Positions 10,441 to 19,813 are shown, counted from the first letter of the stretch. The stretch is DNA of 40,488 nucleotides from Acidobacteriaceae bacterium (GCA_009781125.1 WQYS01000001.1:1-40488); one strand, 5' to 3'. The notes: generated by a model not told the origin, from the sequence alone. Numbers and translations: made by a program.

Positions 10441-11514
10441 ATGACTATGTACGCGGAAAGCAAGACTATCTCCATCGCCGGACGCAAAGTTGGTTCTGGC
10501 CAGCCATGCTTCGTCATCGGTGAGGCTGGAGTTAACCACAATGGCAACCTGGAGTTAGCTCGCGCCTTGGTCGATGTGGCCGTCGATGCGGGCTGTGATG
10601 CTGTCAAGTTTCAGACCTTCAAGCCTGATAAGGTGTGTTCTCCGATGACTCCAAAAGCTGCCTACCAGATGGATTCAACGGGTGAATCGCAGATGGAAAT
10701 GGCAAGAAAATTAGAACTCTCCTTTGATGCTTTCCGCGAGCTTCATAGCTACTGCCGTTCCAGAGAAATTATTTTTTTATCCACTCCGTTCGATTACGAG
10801 AGCGCAGACTTTCTTGCCAGCTTGCCTGTACCTGCCTTCAAGATTCCGTCCGGCGAGCTGACGAATCTATTCTTTCTGGAGCACATGGCCCGCAAAGGCC
10901 TGCCGCTGATCGTTTCCACTGGAATGGCGACGATGGACGAAGTAACTGTTGGCGTCGAAGCTATTCGTGCAGCAGGAAATTGGGAGATGATCCTGCTCCA
11001 GTGCGTGAGTAACTATCCTGCCAGTCCTTCCAGCATGAATCTGCGAACTATGAAGACTATGGAGAAATCTTTCAGTGTAGCTACCGGTTTGTCGGATCAT
11101 TCCGAAGGCGTCGAGATTGCCTTTGCCGCTGCTGCGCTCGGAGCCAGCGTCATCGAGAAGCACTTCACGCTGAGCCGGCGTCTCCCCGGCCCGGACCATC
11201 GTGCCAGTCTCGAACCGCACGAACTTGTGCATCTGGTTCGCGGGATTCGGGAGATCGAATCGGCGCTCGGCGACGGCGTAAAGGCTCCTGCCGCCGAAGA
11301 GTTGAACACCGCGGAGGTTGCCCGCCGGTCGCTGGTGGCGTCGCAGTTTATTCCAGCGGGATCTTTGCTTACCGTGGAGATGCTCGACATCCTGCGACCT
11401 GGCACCGGACTTCCACCTGCCATGCGAAATCAGTTAGTAGGACGCACTGTGCAGCAGGATATTGAAGCTGGCACAGTTCTTGAGCTTGCTATGTTTGGGA
11501 CGAGGCATTCATGA
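10441..11514 (+). CDS. legI: N-acetylneuraminate/legionaminate synthase family protein (LegI)
   Basis: Condenses a 2,4-diacetamido-6-deoxy-mannose with phosphoenolpyruvate to form a nine-carbon acid. It has the TIM-barrel NeuB domain: FVIGEAGVNHNGNLELA near 24, DAVKFQTFKPD, STPFDYESADFL, KIPSGELTN, STGMATMDE, CVSNYPAS, and EKHFTLSRRLPGPDHRASL. A SAF domain follows (RRSLVASQFIPAGSLLTVEML, split here as RRSLVASQF and IPAGS), ending with VGRTVQQDIEAGTVL. At 357 residues it is full length. ATG 10441 has TAAGGAG five bases upstream, so the start is firm. Its stop overlaps the wzx start as ATGA. LegI rather than NeuB or PseI is inferred from the legB, ptmE and legG companions. Confidence 0.92.
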   Translation: MTMYAESKTISIAGRKVGSGQPCFVIGEAGVNHNGNLELARALVDVAVDAGCDAVKFQTFKPDKVCSPMTPKAAYQMDSTGESQMEMARKLELSFDAFRELHSYCRSREIIFLSTPFDYESADFLASLPVPAFKIPSGELTNLFFLEHMARKGLPLIVSTGMATMDEVTVGVEAIRAAGNWEMILLQCVSNYPASPSSMNLRTMKTMEKSFSVATGLSDHSEGVEIAFAAAALGASVIEKHFTLSRRLPGPDHRASLEPHELVHLVRGIREIESALGDGVKAPAAEELNTAEVARRSLVASQFIPAGSLLTVEMLDILRPGTGLPPAMRNQLVGRTVQQDIEAGTVLELAMFGTRHS

Positions 11515-13034
11515 CCGGGCTCTCCTCTGACGCCGTGGTAACTCCCGACTTATCGGTAGCAACCGAAAGTAGCTACTCGACACAAAGTATTGTGCAACGG
11601 CTTGCACGTTCGTTTGCGGCTTACGGAGTCGCCAACTTCGGGATCCGCGCGCTGAACTTCATTTTTCTGCTAGTCTATTCGCACTTTCTTCACCCCTCCG
11701 ACTTCGGAACTATATATATGTCAGAGATCATCGCAGCATTTCTTGTGATCTTTGCGGGGCTTTCTATCGACAGCGCCTTGCAGCGTCTGTACTTTCAGCA
11801 CTATCATAACCGCGCAGAGCTTCAGAGTTACCTGGGAAGCACAATTCGTTTCGGCTTCTTATGGATGGCAGTCTTTCTTGCTCTGACCTTTGTTTTCGGA
11901 GACAGGATTGCTGCTTCGCGCGTTGCCGTGCCGTTTTATCCATATATTGCAATGGCTTCGGTAACTGCATTTGCTACGCAGGGAATCCAGCTTCGTCTGG
12001 CAATCTATCAGGCATCAGGCCGCCCGCAGTTATACGCAGTTTTGTCGTGCGCTCTGGCGTTATTCACTGCTGTAAGTTGCTTATATAGCGTGGCCGTTCG
12101 TCATGGCGGAGCCGTGGGAATGCTTCAGGCAAAGCTGGTAGCTGCTTTACTTGTCTTTCTGGCTGCAGTATGGACTATGCGCTCGCTCCTATCGAGTCAA
12201 TTTCATTGGAAATATGTTTGTGAATCTCTCCGCTTTGCCTTGCCGTTGATTCCTCATATGGTGATGGCGAGCGGGCTTGTAGTTGCCGATCGGTTCATCC
12301 TTCAGCACTACCGCGATTTGAGTGAAGTAGGTATCTATTCGCTCGCATACACGTGCGGCATGGTGATGTATCTGGTTACGCAGTCGCTTTCGCAGGCGTG
12401 GTTGCCTATGTTTTTCGATCTGGCAGGGCGTGGCGAGCGCAGGACGCTGGGAGATATCTGTTCGGGATTGATGGTTTTTCTAGCTGTGCTCGCCTGTCTG
12501 GGTATCCTGCTTTCGCCGCTGTTTGTAACTATCGTGCTTGACTGGCGTTATCACGCGGCTGCGCGCATCGTTCCGCTGGTTGTCATAGGTTATCTGTTTC
12601 ACGCGCTGTTCTCGCTCTTCGACCTTTCTATCCTCCATGCAAAACGCACATCGATGGTCTTTTACATCAGCCTTATAGCATTTACTGTCAATATCGCACT
12701 GAATCTGTCTGCGGTTCCGCGCTGGGGAATGTATGGCGCGGCCTGGGCGACCACGTGCGCCTACGCGGTCGAGGCTCTGGGAGCATTTTTTCTGACGCAA
12801 AGGTTCTTTGCGCTTCCATATAGAGCATCTGAAGTTCTAATAGCTCTGGCAGTTACAGGCGGAGCGCTCGGACTAACTCAACTGGGCTGGATACATGGAT
12901 GGCTGCTTTTCTTGTGCGCTCTCTTATCGGTTGCCTCGCTTGTATTTGTTGGCCGCTATCATGTTGGCGGCGTCTTCGGCCTGGTCTGGAAGACACACGA
13001 CACACTTTCAACCCTCCAGGAGGGTGAGCATTGA
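11511..13034 (+). CDS. wzx: Wzx-type polysaccharide flippase
   Basis: A 507-residue integral membrane protein of the MOP/polysaccharide-exporter superfamily that flips undecaprenyl-linked glycan units to the periplasm. About 12-14 hydrophobic segments are visible, starting near residue 35 after a polar N-terminal tail. Typical features are the paired segment AYGVANFGIRALNFIFLLVY with LHPSDFGTIYMSEI, an amphipathic YFQHYH region after the first hairpin, and WGMYGAAWATTCAYAVEALG near the end. It is coupled to legI by ATGA and to the next gene by TTGA, so the three are one translation unit. The flippase being joined to the nonulosonic-acid synthase suggests that sugar is part of the flipped unit. 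Confidence 0.85.
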   Translation: MTGLSSDAVVTPDLSVATESSYSTQSIVQRLARSFAAYGVANFGIRALNFIFLLVYSHFLHPSDFGTIYMSEIIAAFLVIFAGLSIDSALQRLYFQHYHNRAELQSYLGSTIRFGFLWMAVFLALTFVFGDRIAASRVAVPFYPYIAMASVTAFATQGIQLRLAIYQASGRPQLYAVLSCALALFTAVSCLYSVAVRHGGAVGMLQAKLVAALLVFLAAVWTMRSLLSSQFHWKYVCESLRFALPLIPHMVMASGLVVADRFILQHYRDLSEVGIYSLAYTCGMVMYLVTQSLSQAWLPMFFDLAGRGERRTLGDICSGLMVFLAVLACLGILLSPLFVTIVLDWRYHAAARIVPLVVIGYLFHALFSLFDLSILHAKRTSMVFYISLIAFTVNIALNLSAVPRWGMYGAAWATTCAYAVEALGAFFLTQRFFALPYRASEVLIALAVTGGALGLTQLGWIHGWLLFLCALLSVASLVFVGRYHVGGVFGLVWKTHDTLSTLQEGEH

Positions 13035-14035
13035 TCGCTTCATTCAGGCCCGTTTCTATCATCGTTGTTGTAATCCTGATCTGTGCACCGGATACCTATG
13101 TCCATGCGCAGATAAGTACACCTGAAAGTACGATTACGCCGCCTTCATCGACTTACCCGGCGAGCTCTGCCAACCCGGCGTCACAGCCGGCACAGGCGGC
13201 AGTGCCCCTCGGAGACCAGTCGCATTACATTATTTCGTCTGGCGACGTGCTTGAAGTAACTGTCTTCGGCGCTCCCGATCTATCGCAACGTGCGATTGTG
13301 AATAACTCCGGAGATATCTATCTGCCGCTGATTGATAACATTCACGTCGCTGGAATGCACATCGAAGACGCGCAGACGGCGGTCGAGCAGGCATTCCTCA
13401 AGCGCGACGTGCTGAAGTCGCCGCATGTAAGCATCGTGGTTACGAACTTCTCCAGCGGTGTGATTCTAATGGGCGAGGTTGCGCGGCCCGGCTTCTATCC
13501 GATTGTCGGCTCGGGGAGGCTCTTCGACATCCTCGCCGAAGCCGGAGGCATCACACAGACCGCCGGTCAGGCTATAACTATTACCCACAAGAACGGAGTA
13601 AGTCAGCAAATGGTGCATCTATCGAGCGACGCTGCGCAGTCGTTTGCAGCCAATGTGCCCATGCAGCAGGGCGACATGGTAATCGTCTCTAAGGCAGGCG
13701 TGATCTATGTAGTTGGCGAAGTGCTCGCGCCCAGCGGCTTTCTGATGGACGAAAAAGGACAGTACAGTGTCATGAAGGCGGTTGCGATGGCGCATGGCCT
13801 CACGAAACTAGCCCAGAGCGGAAAGGCGCGCATCGTGCGCAAGACACCGTTCGGTCAACAGGAGATTCCGGTTCGACTCAATAAAATACTGCATTCAAAA
13901 GCACCGGACGTTCCGATGCAGGCTAATGACATTCTGTTTATTCCTTCCAGCAAATCTAAGATGGCTGCCGTGCGAGCCGCCGATGTAGCTGTTTCGCTGG
14001 CCTCCGGCGTTGCTTACTATGGCATATATCACTAG
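13031..14035 (+). CDS. wza: Wza-type polysaccharide export protein with SLBB domains
   Basis: A 334-residue outer-membrane export component. The signal peptide runs to VHA|Q near residue 26; no lipobox cysteine is present (the only Cys is preceded by Ile), so it is not a Wza-like lipoprotein by this test. A Ser/Pro/Ala-rich linker (about 30-60) is followed by the Poly_export domain (YIISSGDVLEVTVFG; IYLPLIDNIHVAGM; PHVSIVVTNFSS) and two SLBB-like units, beginning GEVARPGFYPIVGSGRLFDIL and GEVLAPSGFLMDEKGQYSVM, each split over short motifs. The start is TTG at 13031, whose TG begins the wzx stop, with GGAGG about 8 bases upstream. Last gene of the legI operon. Confidence 0.85.
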   Translation: MIASFRPVSIIVVVILICAPDTYVHAQISTPESTITPPSSTYPASSANPASQPAQAAVPLGDQSHYIISSGDVLEVTVFGAPDLSQRAIVNNSGDIYLPLIDNIHVAGMHIEDAQTAVEQAFLKRDVLKSPHVSIVVTNFSSGVILMGEVARPGFYPIVGSGRLFDILAEAGGITQTAGQAITITHKNGVSQQMVHLSSDAAQSFAANVPMQQGDMVIVSKAGVIYVVGEVLAPSGFLMDEKGQYSVMKAVAMAHGLTKLAQSGKARIVRKTPFGQQEIPVRLNKILHSKAPDVPMQANDILFIPSSKSKMAAVRAADVAVSLASGVAYYGIYH

Positions 14036-14074
14036 AAGAATCAGGGTGCCCATTCATGACGCAGTCTTTTTGTG

Positions 14075-15316
14075 TCATAAGTGGGGTTTGGCGGCCTGTT
14101 CGAGAACTCTTTCTATGGCTGTGGCAGTGTCTTCCATGTCGCTCTCGTCGAGCGTCGGATGAACAAGAAACATCAGGGCCGTCTCGCCTAGTTCTTTTGC
14201 AACAGGCAGCCGCCGAGGAGGACGAAGCTCCTGCGAAAATGCCTGCTCTAGATAAATCTCGCTACAGCTTCCGGAATAGCAAGGAACTCCCTCGGCATTA
14301 ATTGCATCCAGAATGCGTTGCCGATTCCATCCGCAGCGCAATTGATCTAATTCGAGAAACACATAGTACTTGTAATACGAGTGAGATACATCTTCGGGAG
14401 GAATCGTCAGACGCAGCGCAGGGGTCGCGCGAAGCCGCTCATTCAGAATGCCTGCGAGCCGTTGACGCGCTTTTACAGACTGTCGGAGCTTTTGTAACTG
14501 CACGCGGCCAATCGCGCTCTGCATCTCCGTCAAGCGCCAGTTAGTGCCAAAGCTCTCATGCAGCCAGCGGAACCCTTCTGTATGCTGCCGTAGATACACG
14601 GCATTGTAGCTCTTGCCGTGGTCCTTGAACGCCCAGGCGCGCAACCATAAATCAGTGTTGTTAGTCACAAGCATTCCACCTTCACCGCCGGTCGTCATGA
14701 TCTTATCCTGACAAAAGGAAAAGGCTCCGCAATCGCCCATCGAACCCACGGGACGCCCCTTATAAGTACCTCCATGTGCCTGTGCGCAGTCTTCGATGAC
14801 CTTCAGATTATGTCTTGCGGCAAGATCGAGGATAGGGTCCATGTCGCAGGGCCATCCGGCAAGATGAACGGCAATGATGGCCCGCGTGCGCGGCGTAAGC
14901 ACGGCGCGAATCGTATCCGCCGTGATGTTCTGCGAAGTGCGATCGACATCCGCCATCACGGGCACGGCTCGGTGCATCACGGCGCAACTGGCGGAGGCAA
15001 TAAACGTGCGGCTGGTTACAATTACCTCGTCACCTGCTCCAATTCCGAGAGCGATTAAAGCCAGCTCCAGCGCCAGGGTGCCATTGGCGAGAGCGATGGC
15101 GTGTTTGGTGCTGCAGAAGGAAGCAAACTCTGTTTCAAACTGCCGTCCTTCATTGCCGGTCCAGTAATTGACACGGCCAGAGGCAAGCACGCGCGCAGCA
15201 GCATCGATCTCCTCGTGAGAAAACGATGGCCACGGTGCAAAGGAACGGCTGCGCAAAGCAGAACCACCTTCTATAGCCAACTTGTAACTCGAAATAGTTT
15301 GAATATAGTTGTTCAT
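14075..15316 (-). CDS. DegT/DnrJ-family PLP-dependent sugar aminotransferase
   Basis: A 413-residue fold-type I aminotransferase that puts an amino group on a 4-keto nucleotide sugar. The PLP lysine sits in FSFCQDKIMTTGGEGG (about residue 215), preceded by EDCAQAHGGTYKGRPVGS with the conserved Asp, and followed by GTNWRLTEMQSAIG with the conserved Asn. The QDK version is a subfamily common in glycan loci beside PglD/NeuD acetyltransferases, as here. It could act as LegC on GDP-4-keto sugar from LegB, as PglE on UDP-4-keto sugar from the CapD-like enzyme at 34.5-36.4 kb, or both; the sequence does not decide. It is the last gene of the leftward operon, converging on the wza gene with 39 bases between the stops. 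Confidence 0.85.
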   Translation of the reverse strand: MNNYIQTISSYKLAIEGGSALRSRSFAPWPSFSHEEIDAAARVLASGRVNYWTGNEGRQFETEFASFCSTKHAIALANGTLALELALIALGIGAGDEVIVTSRTFIASASCAVMHRAVPVMADVDRTSQNITADTIRAVLTPRTRAIIAVHLAGWPCDMDPILDLAARHNLKVIEDCAQAHGGTYKGRPVGSMGDCGAFSFCQDKIMTTGGEGGMLVTNNTDLWLRAWAFKDHGKSYNAVYLRQHTEGFRWLHESFGTNWRLTEMQSAIGRVQLQKLRQSVKARQRLAGILNERLRATPALRLTIPPEDVSHSYYKYYVFLELDQLRCGWNRQRILDAINAEGVPCYSGSCSEIYLEQAFSQELRPPRRLPVAKELGETALMFLVHPTLDESDMEDTATAIERVLEQAAKPHL

Positions 15317-15322
15317 TCTGAA

Positions 15323-15985
15323 TTAACTTCGATGCGCTAATTCCTTCACCGTGCGAGCCGGAGTGCCAACTGCAACAACCCAGTCTTCAATATCGTGAAT
15401 TACCGTAGAGCCCGCTCCAACAATGGAGCCTGTGCCGATCCTGAGATTAGGAATCACGTTCGCACCGATGCCAAGCCATGCGAGATCGCTAACATGAACG
15501 TTGCCACCGACCGCCGCTCGGGGAGAGAGGTGAGCAAAGTTTCCTATAGTGCAGTCATGCTCTACAACCGCGCCCGTGTTGATGATGGCTCCTGCGCCTA
15601 CAACAGTATCAGGATTTACAACCGCCTGCGCCATGATGACCGCGCCCGCCGTGATCTTTGCCGAGCTGGCGATCGTAGCAGCCGGATGAATCGCGCTCAC
15701 AAGGCGAATGCCTGCCTGAATACAGTGCTCCGCAATCACGCGGCGGCACTGGTTATCGCCAACTCCAAGTGCTACGGTGGTCCGCCTGAACCGCGCTTCA
15801 GCAGCCAGCCACCGGGCATCGCCTAAAATCTTCATCGACGGGCTGGGATTTGAGTTAGGATTCGAGGTGGAGTTACAGTCATCGATGAAGCCTTCGATCT
15901 CAGCGCCGCAGACGCGGAGAATATCGGCGACGACACGCCCATGTCCACCTGCTCCATATACGATGACTGGACCAGTTAGTATCAT
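15323..15985 (-). CDS. PglD/NeuD-like sugar O/N-acetyltransferase
   Basis: A 220-residue left-handed beta-helix acetyltransferase. The N-terminal Rossmann-like part has YGAGGHGRVVADIL, the NeuD/PglD signature. The hexapeptide repeats follow from about residue 95, with VVEHDCTIGNFAHLSP holding the catalytic His and Asp of PglD. The C-terminus IVGAGSTVIHDIEDW then VAVGTPAR is typical. An unusual Asn/Ser/Pro-rich insert (NSTSNPNSNPSPS, about residues 38-50) breaks the first domain. It shares ATGA with the upstream transferase gene and is 6 bases from the aminotransferase. It most likely acetylates the 4-amino group made by that aminotransferase, thus PglD or LegH in function. Confidence 0.85.
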   Translation of the reverse strand: MILTGPVIVYGAGGHGRVVADILRVCGAEIEGFIDDCNSTSNPNSNPSPSMKILGDARWLAAEARFRRTTVALGVGDNQCRRVIAEHCIQAGIRLVSAIHPAATIASSAKITAGAVIMAQAVVNPDTVVGAGAIINTGAVVEHDCTIGNFAHLSPRAAVGGNVHVSDLAWLGIGANVIPNLRIGTGSIVGAGSTVIHDIEDWVVAVGTPARTVKELAHRS

Positions 15986-16614
15986 CTCGGTTCAGCTCCG
16001 AACTTCTTTCCAAACTTTTCCATAGTTACGTGGCCCCGGTGACTGATCCCTTCCCGCCGCAGTACCTTGCCCATGGTTACCAGTAAGATGCGAAGATCAA
16101 GTCCGAAACTCCAGTGTCGAACGTACCACGTATCCAACTGAAGTTTCTGCTCCCATGCAATTGCATTGCGTCCATTGACCTGCGCCAGGCCAGTAAGTCC
16201 GGGCCTCACGCGGTGCCGCTCCGCCTGCTCGTCCGTGTAGAGCGGAAGATATTCCATCAGCAGAGGCCTCGGTCCTATCAGGCTCATCTCTCCCTTCAAC
16301 ACATTCCATAGTTGTGGAAGCTCGTCGAGGCTGGCTCGTCTCAGTAATATCCCAATCTTAGTAAGACGCGCTGCATCCGTTGAAGGATCTATCAAAGAAG
16401 ACTTCGACACAATCATGGTGCGAAACTTCAATAACGTAAATGGACGAGCGGCACAGCCAGGCCGCTGCTGGCGAAACAAAATAGGCCTGCCCATGGTTAC
16501 CCCGACTGCAAGCGCAACAACAGCCATAACCGGCAGGCACACTAGCAGCATCACTAACGCAACCGTGAAGTCGAAGGCTCTCTTCGCGTGTTCGCCTAAG
16601 GAGGGGTAACGCAT
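15982..16614 (-). CDS. PglC/WbaP-like phosphoglycosyl transferase (initiating enzyme)
   Basis: Moves a sugar-1-phosphate from a UDP-sugar to undecaprenyl phosphate, starting glycan assembly. One N-terminal membrane segment (KRAFDFTVALVMLLVCLP) forms a re-entrant helix in this monotopic family. Then come GRPILFRQQRPG, FTLLKFRTM, the catalytic Asp-Glu pair in RRASLDELPQLWNVLKG, and SLIGPRPLL with GLTGLAQVNGRN. At 210 residues it is the short PglC-like form without the WbaP extension. The frame is open to 16653, but ATG 16614 matches the family start (MRYPSLGEHAKRAFDF) and leaves a 19-base overlap with the upstream gene. With aminotransferase and acetyltransferase next to it, a diNAc-bacillosamine-type first sugar is likely. 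Confidence 0.9.
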   Translation of the reverse strand: MRYPSLGEHAKRAFDFTVALVMLLVCLPVMAVVALAVGVTMGRPILFRQQRPGCAARPFTLLKFRTMIVSKSSLIDPSTDAARLTKIGILLRRASLDELPQLWNVLKGEMSLIGPRPLLMEYLPLYTDEQAERHRVRPGLTGLAQVNGRNAIAWEQKLQLDTWYVRHWSFGLDLRILLVTMGKVLRREGISHRGHVTMEKFGKKFGAEPR

Positions 16615-17816
16615 TGTTTTAGCACCTCTGCGCGAGTTTCGGCAAGAGAACATCCTCGCTCGGCAAGCAACGACTTATAAAACGAAAGCAGCGACTCCCA
16701 CGCTGTTTCCTTGCGGAATAGACTGCAAACGCGATCCCGTCCAAGCTGACCCATGCGCTGCATTCGCGGCGGATTTGAAAGCAGTGTCCTGATTGCCTCA
16801 GCCAGTTTCGAGACATCGCCAACAGGAGTCAACAGTCCGGTAACATTGTTCTCTATGGCATCCCGCGCGCCAGTTGCGTCCGTAGTAACTACCGGAAGTC
16901 CTGCGGCCTGCGCTTCGAGGATCGTATTAGGCATGCCTTCCCGGTGTGTCGGCAGCACAAAGAGATTCATCGCAAAATAGTATTGTTCTATCTGAGATGT
17001 GGAGCAGACCCAAAGAATTCCTGCATCTTGCACAACAGTTTGTTTTACGCATTCAGGAACTGGATCGCCTGCTTCATATTCTCCTACCAGCAGCAGAACG
17101 GCATCCGGAAAGATTTTGCGCACTGATTGAAATGCAACAATCAGCTCAGTGATCCCCTTGTCGCGCGTGAACCTCGCTGCAAAGCCGATGACGAACTGAT
17201 TGTCACGGATGCCGAGACTCCGACGCAGAGCCACAGCCTCAGCTAGTCTTCCAGGCGTGCGCGCGAATCGGCCCGTATCTACGCCATTGCTGCTCCCCGC
17301 TCCGAGCACTACGGTTTTGACTTGCGGAACTAAACCTAGATCCACAGCTTTCGCACGTAGACTCGGACTTACACAAATTACGTGATGCGCGCAGGCGCAG
17401 GCGATTTTTTCCGTAAAAGTAAGAAGTATTCTTCTGGTTCCCGTAGCAGTTTCAAGACGCAGCCCGCGCAGAGTATAGACACGGCAAGGCACGCGCGTGA
17501 GCCATGCGGCAAGCCCTGCCAGCAGTCCGGCCTTCGGAGTGCCGAAGTTACAGACCACCGGTCTAACTCGGCGAAGAAGCCTCCATACGTTCACCAGAGA
17601 CTGTATATCCCGCAGCGGCGAGATCTCTCTCTTCATCGCCACAGCAAATACCGGGATACGCTCAATAACTCCTATCCGGGTGAGTTCTTCACCAGGACTG
17701 GCGAGCACGGCAGGCATGAAGCCATGCTCACGAAGGTAAGCCAACTGTCCGCGCATCAGCACAGTGCTGATCGAGTCGGTCACGGCATGGAGTACAAGTG
17801 TACGGTCCGTACTCAT
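16596..17816 (-). CDS. GT4 family glycosyltransferase
   Basis: A 406-residue GT-B retaining transferase. The N-terminal domain has VCNFGTPKAGLLAGLAAW and YTLRGLR. The C-terminal donor domain begins near FVIGFAARFTRDKGI and holds the E-x7-E region as HREGMPNTILEAQAAGLPV, followed by VTGLLTPVGD. It resembles PglA-like enzymes that add a GalNAc-type sugar to the lipid-linked first sugar, and its place next to the PglC-like gene fits a second step; the donor cannot be read. It shares ATGA with the upstream asnB gene. A six-residue SSNGVD stretch matches the N-G-x-D nucleotide-phosphate binding loop. Confidence 0.85.
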   Translation of the reverse strand: MSTDRTLVLHAVTDSISTVLMRGQLAYLREHGFMPAVLASPGEELTRIGVIERIPVFAVAMKREISPLRDIQSLVNVWRLLRRVRPVVCNFGTPKAGLLAGLAAWLTRVPCRVYTLRGLRLETATGTRRILLTFTEKIACACAHHVICVSPSLRAKAVDLGLVPQVKTVVLGAGSSNGVDTGRFARTPGRLAEAVALRRSLGIRDNQFVIGFAARFTRDKGITELIVAFQSVRKIFPDAVLLLVGEYEAGDPVPECVKQTVVQDAGILWVCSTSQIEQYYFAMNLFVLPTHREGMPNTILEAQAAGLPVVTTDATGARDAIENNVTGLLTPVGDVSKLAEAIRTLLSNPPRMQRMGQLGRDRVCSLFRKETAWESLLSFYKSLLAERGCSLAETRAEVLKQCVTPP

Positions 17817-19813
17817 CGAGCCTCCCTGGTCAAATTACTAATTGCTTCAATAGAACTCCCGGCCAGCTGACGGCGGCTTTCATCCAGCCACGCCTGAAAC
17901 ATTAGAATGTCCCAAAGCTGGTACTCCCAGTTGCACTTACCTGTAAGATGTTCGCGCCACATTGCAAGGATGGGTTCCGGATGAAAATATCCATCACTGC
18001 GGATACGATCTTCCCCAAGAAGAGGTTCAGCCCAATCCCTGAGCGGACCGCGCAGCCAGGATGCGAGTGGAATATCGAATCCAGACTTGGGACGATCTAC
18101 TAACTCCCTGGGCACATAACGGTATAGAACCTGACGTAGAATCCATTTTCCTTGTCTGGCGCGAATGCGCATATCGAGCGGCAAGCTCCATGCAAATTCG
18201 GCGACGCGATGATCCAGCAAAGGAACGCGGCCCTCAAGGCTGACAGCCATTGTGGCCCGGTCCAGCTTGACCAGAATGTCGTCCGGCAGATAGCCCATAG
18301 TATCCAGATACATCATCTCTTCGGCTGGATGCGGCAGAAGCGGACGATGATTCCCAGCAGTCCATGCAGTCAGTTTCGTTGCATTGCTAACTATTTTTTC
18401 CGGATAAGGCCAGTGCGAAACTAGGCATTCGTAGATGTTATCTGAGTCAGTGCTTTCCACAAGCGATGCTAGTTTGTGCAGCTTGTATCCGGGCATCCGC
18501 TGCCGCCATCTCGCTGGAGTAGCTGGAGAATAGAGACGAAACAATAAATTCCACCTATGTGGAGCCACCGAGTGCACGCCACGCGCGCCAACTTTCCGTA
18601 AGAAGCGCGGGAGATGGTGCAGCCGTCCAGCGGCATCACCCCAGACATGGCGGTTATACCCTCCAAAGATCTCGTCGCCGCCGTCGCCGGTAAGACTTAC
18701 AGCTACATGTCTTTTTGCAAGCCTGGAAACTAACAGCGTGGGAATTTGTGAGATATCGGCAAATGGCTCGTCGTAGATTTGCGGCATTAAAGGCAACAAA
18801 CTCATTATCTCTTCAGGAGTTATATAGAGTTCTGTATGCTCTGTGCCAAGATACCGTGCGACTTTTTGCGCATCGGTAGCCTCATTGAACTCTCGATCAT
18901 GGCTGCCTATCGAAAATGTTTTGACTGGCTTGTCGCTCTGTGCCTGCATCAGGGATGTAACTGTCGATGAATCAACCCCTCCTGACAAAAATGCGCCCAA
19001 AGGAACATCAGAGCGCATCCGGATGCGAATGGCATCGCGTAACAGGTGGTCAAGTTGATTGGTGGTGTCCTGCTGATTCATCGCAGTTAGAGTTCGCTGG
19101 TCAATAACTTTGCCGAGAGACCAATACTTGTATGGCCTTAATTGAAGATTGCTGGCAGAGACCTTCAACAGGCTGGCAGGAAGCAGTTTGCGGGCATTTC
19201 TATAGATAGACCATGGTGCGGGGATACAGCTATACCGCAGATACAGTGAAACTGCTTCTCGATCAATCTCGCTCACGAAACAAGGGTGAGCACGCAGCGC
19301 CTTCAACTCCGAGCCAAAGAGCATGGTATCACCTGCGAGAGCGTAGTAAAGAGGCTTTTCGCCAAAGCGGTCGCGGCCCAGGGTGAGAGTTCTTTCGCGC
19401 CGATCCCAGACAGCAAAGGCAAACATTCCATTGAAGCGGACAACCGCAGCATCTACACCCCATCTCTCAAACGCCGCCAGCATAACCTCCGTATCCGAAT
19501 GGCTTCGAAAGGGATAGGTCTGTTCTACGGCGGATAACTCGTTTTTCAAATTCTCGAAGTTATATATCTCGCCGTTGAAGACAAGAACATAGCGGCCACT
19601 CGTAGACTGCATGGGCTGGTGTCCTGCCGGAGAGAGATCAAGAATAGCTAACCGGCTCATGCTGAGCGCAATTCCAACATCGCTATCGATCCATACTCCG
19701 GAATCGTCAGGGCCTCTATGGCGCAGAACCTCCGCCATGCGCGCTGCTGTGGTTCGCAGATCGTCAGCTGAACTTGCGCAATTCAGTTCAAGAAAGCCGC
19801 TGATACCGCACAT
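17813..19813 (-). CDS. asnB: Glutamine-dependent asparagine synthase-like amidotransferase
   Basis: A 666-residue protein with both AsnB domains. The N-terminal glutaminase uses Cys2 (MCGISGFLEL), with RHRGPDDSGVW, SMSRLAILDLSPAGHQPM and VFNGEIYNFENL. The synthetase domain has the PP-loop GAFLSGGVDSSTV (about 260), SLTGDGGDEIFGGYNRH and VKLDRATMAVSLEGRVPLLDH. All active-site signatures are intact. In glycan loci such proteins usually amidate a sugar carboxyl group, such as a uronic or nonulosonic acid, rather than make free Asn; that reading is inferred from context. The start ATG has GAGGG eight bases before it. It lies 21 bases after the polymerase-like gene and is coupled to the next by ATGA. 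Confidence 0.88.
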   Translation of the reverse strand: MCGISGFLELNCASSADDLRTTAARMAEVLRHRGPDDSGVWIDSDVGIALSMSRLAILDLSPAGHQPMQSTSGRYVLVFNGEIYNFENLKNELSAVEQTYPFRSHSDTEVMLAAFERWGVDAAVVRFNGMFAFAVWDRRERTLTLGRDRFGEKPLYYALAGDTMLFGSELKALRAHPCFVSEIDREAVSLYLRYSCIPAPWSIYRNARKLLPASLLKVSASNLQLRPYKYWSLGKVIDQRTLTAMNQQDTTNQLDHLLRDAIRIRMRSDVPLGAFLSGGVDSSTVTSLMQAQSDKPVKTFSIGSHDREFNEATDAQKVARYLGTEHTELYITPEEIMSLLPLMPQIYDEPFADISQIPTLLVSRLAKRHVAVSLTGDGGDEIFGGYNRHVWGDAAGRLHHLPRFLRKVGARGVHSVAPHRWNLLFRLYSPATPARWRQRMPGYKLHKLASLVESTDSDNIYECLVSHWPYPEKIVSNATKLTAWTAGNHRPLLPHPAEEMMYLDTMGYLPDDILVKLDRATMAVSLEGRVPLLDHRVAEFAWSLPLDMRIRARQGKWILRQVLYRYVPRELVDRPKSGFDIPLASWLRGPLRDWAEPLLGEDRIRSDGYFHPEPILAMWREHLTGKCNWEYQLWDILMFQAWLDESRRQLAGSSIEAISNLTREAR

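Noticed and set aside
10441..11514. Assignment of the synthase as NeuB for N-acetylneuraminic acid, or PseI for pseudaminic acid
   Set aside because: LegB and PtmE companions and a LegG-type epimerase fit legionaminic-type precursors better; no PseB, PseC or PseG is present.
14056..14078. Possible hairpin ATGACGCA/TGTGTCAT after the wza gene
   Set aside because: The stem has a G-T pair, no T-tract follows, and it overlaps the stop of the convergent aminotransferase gene; not a convincing terminator.
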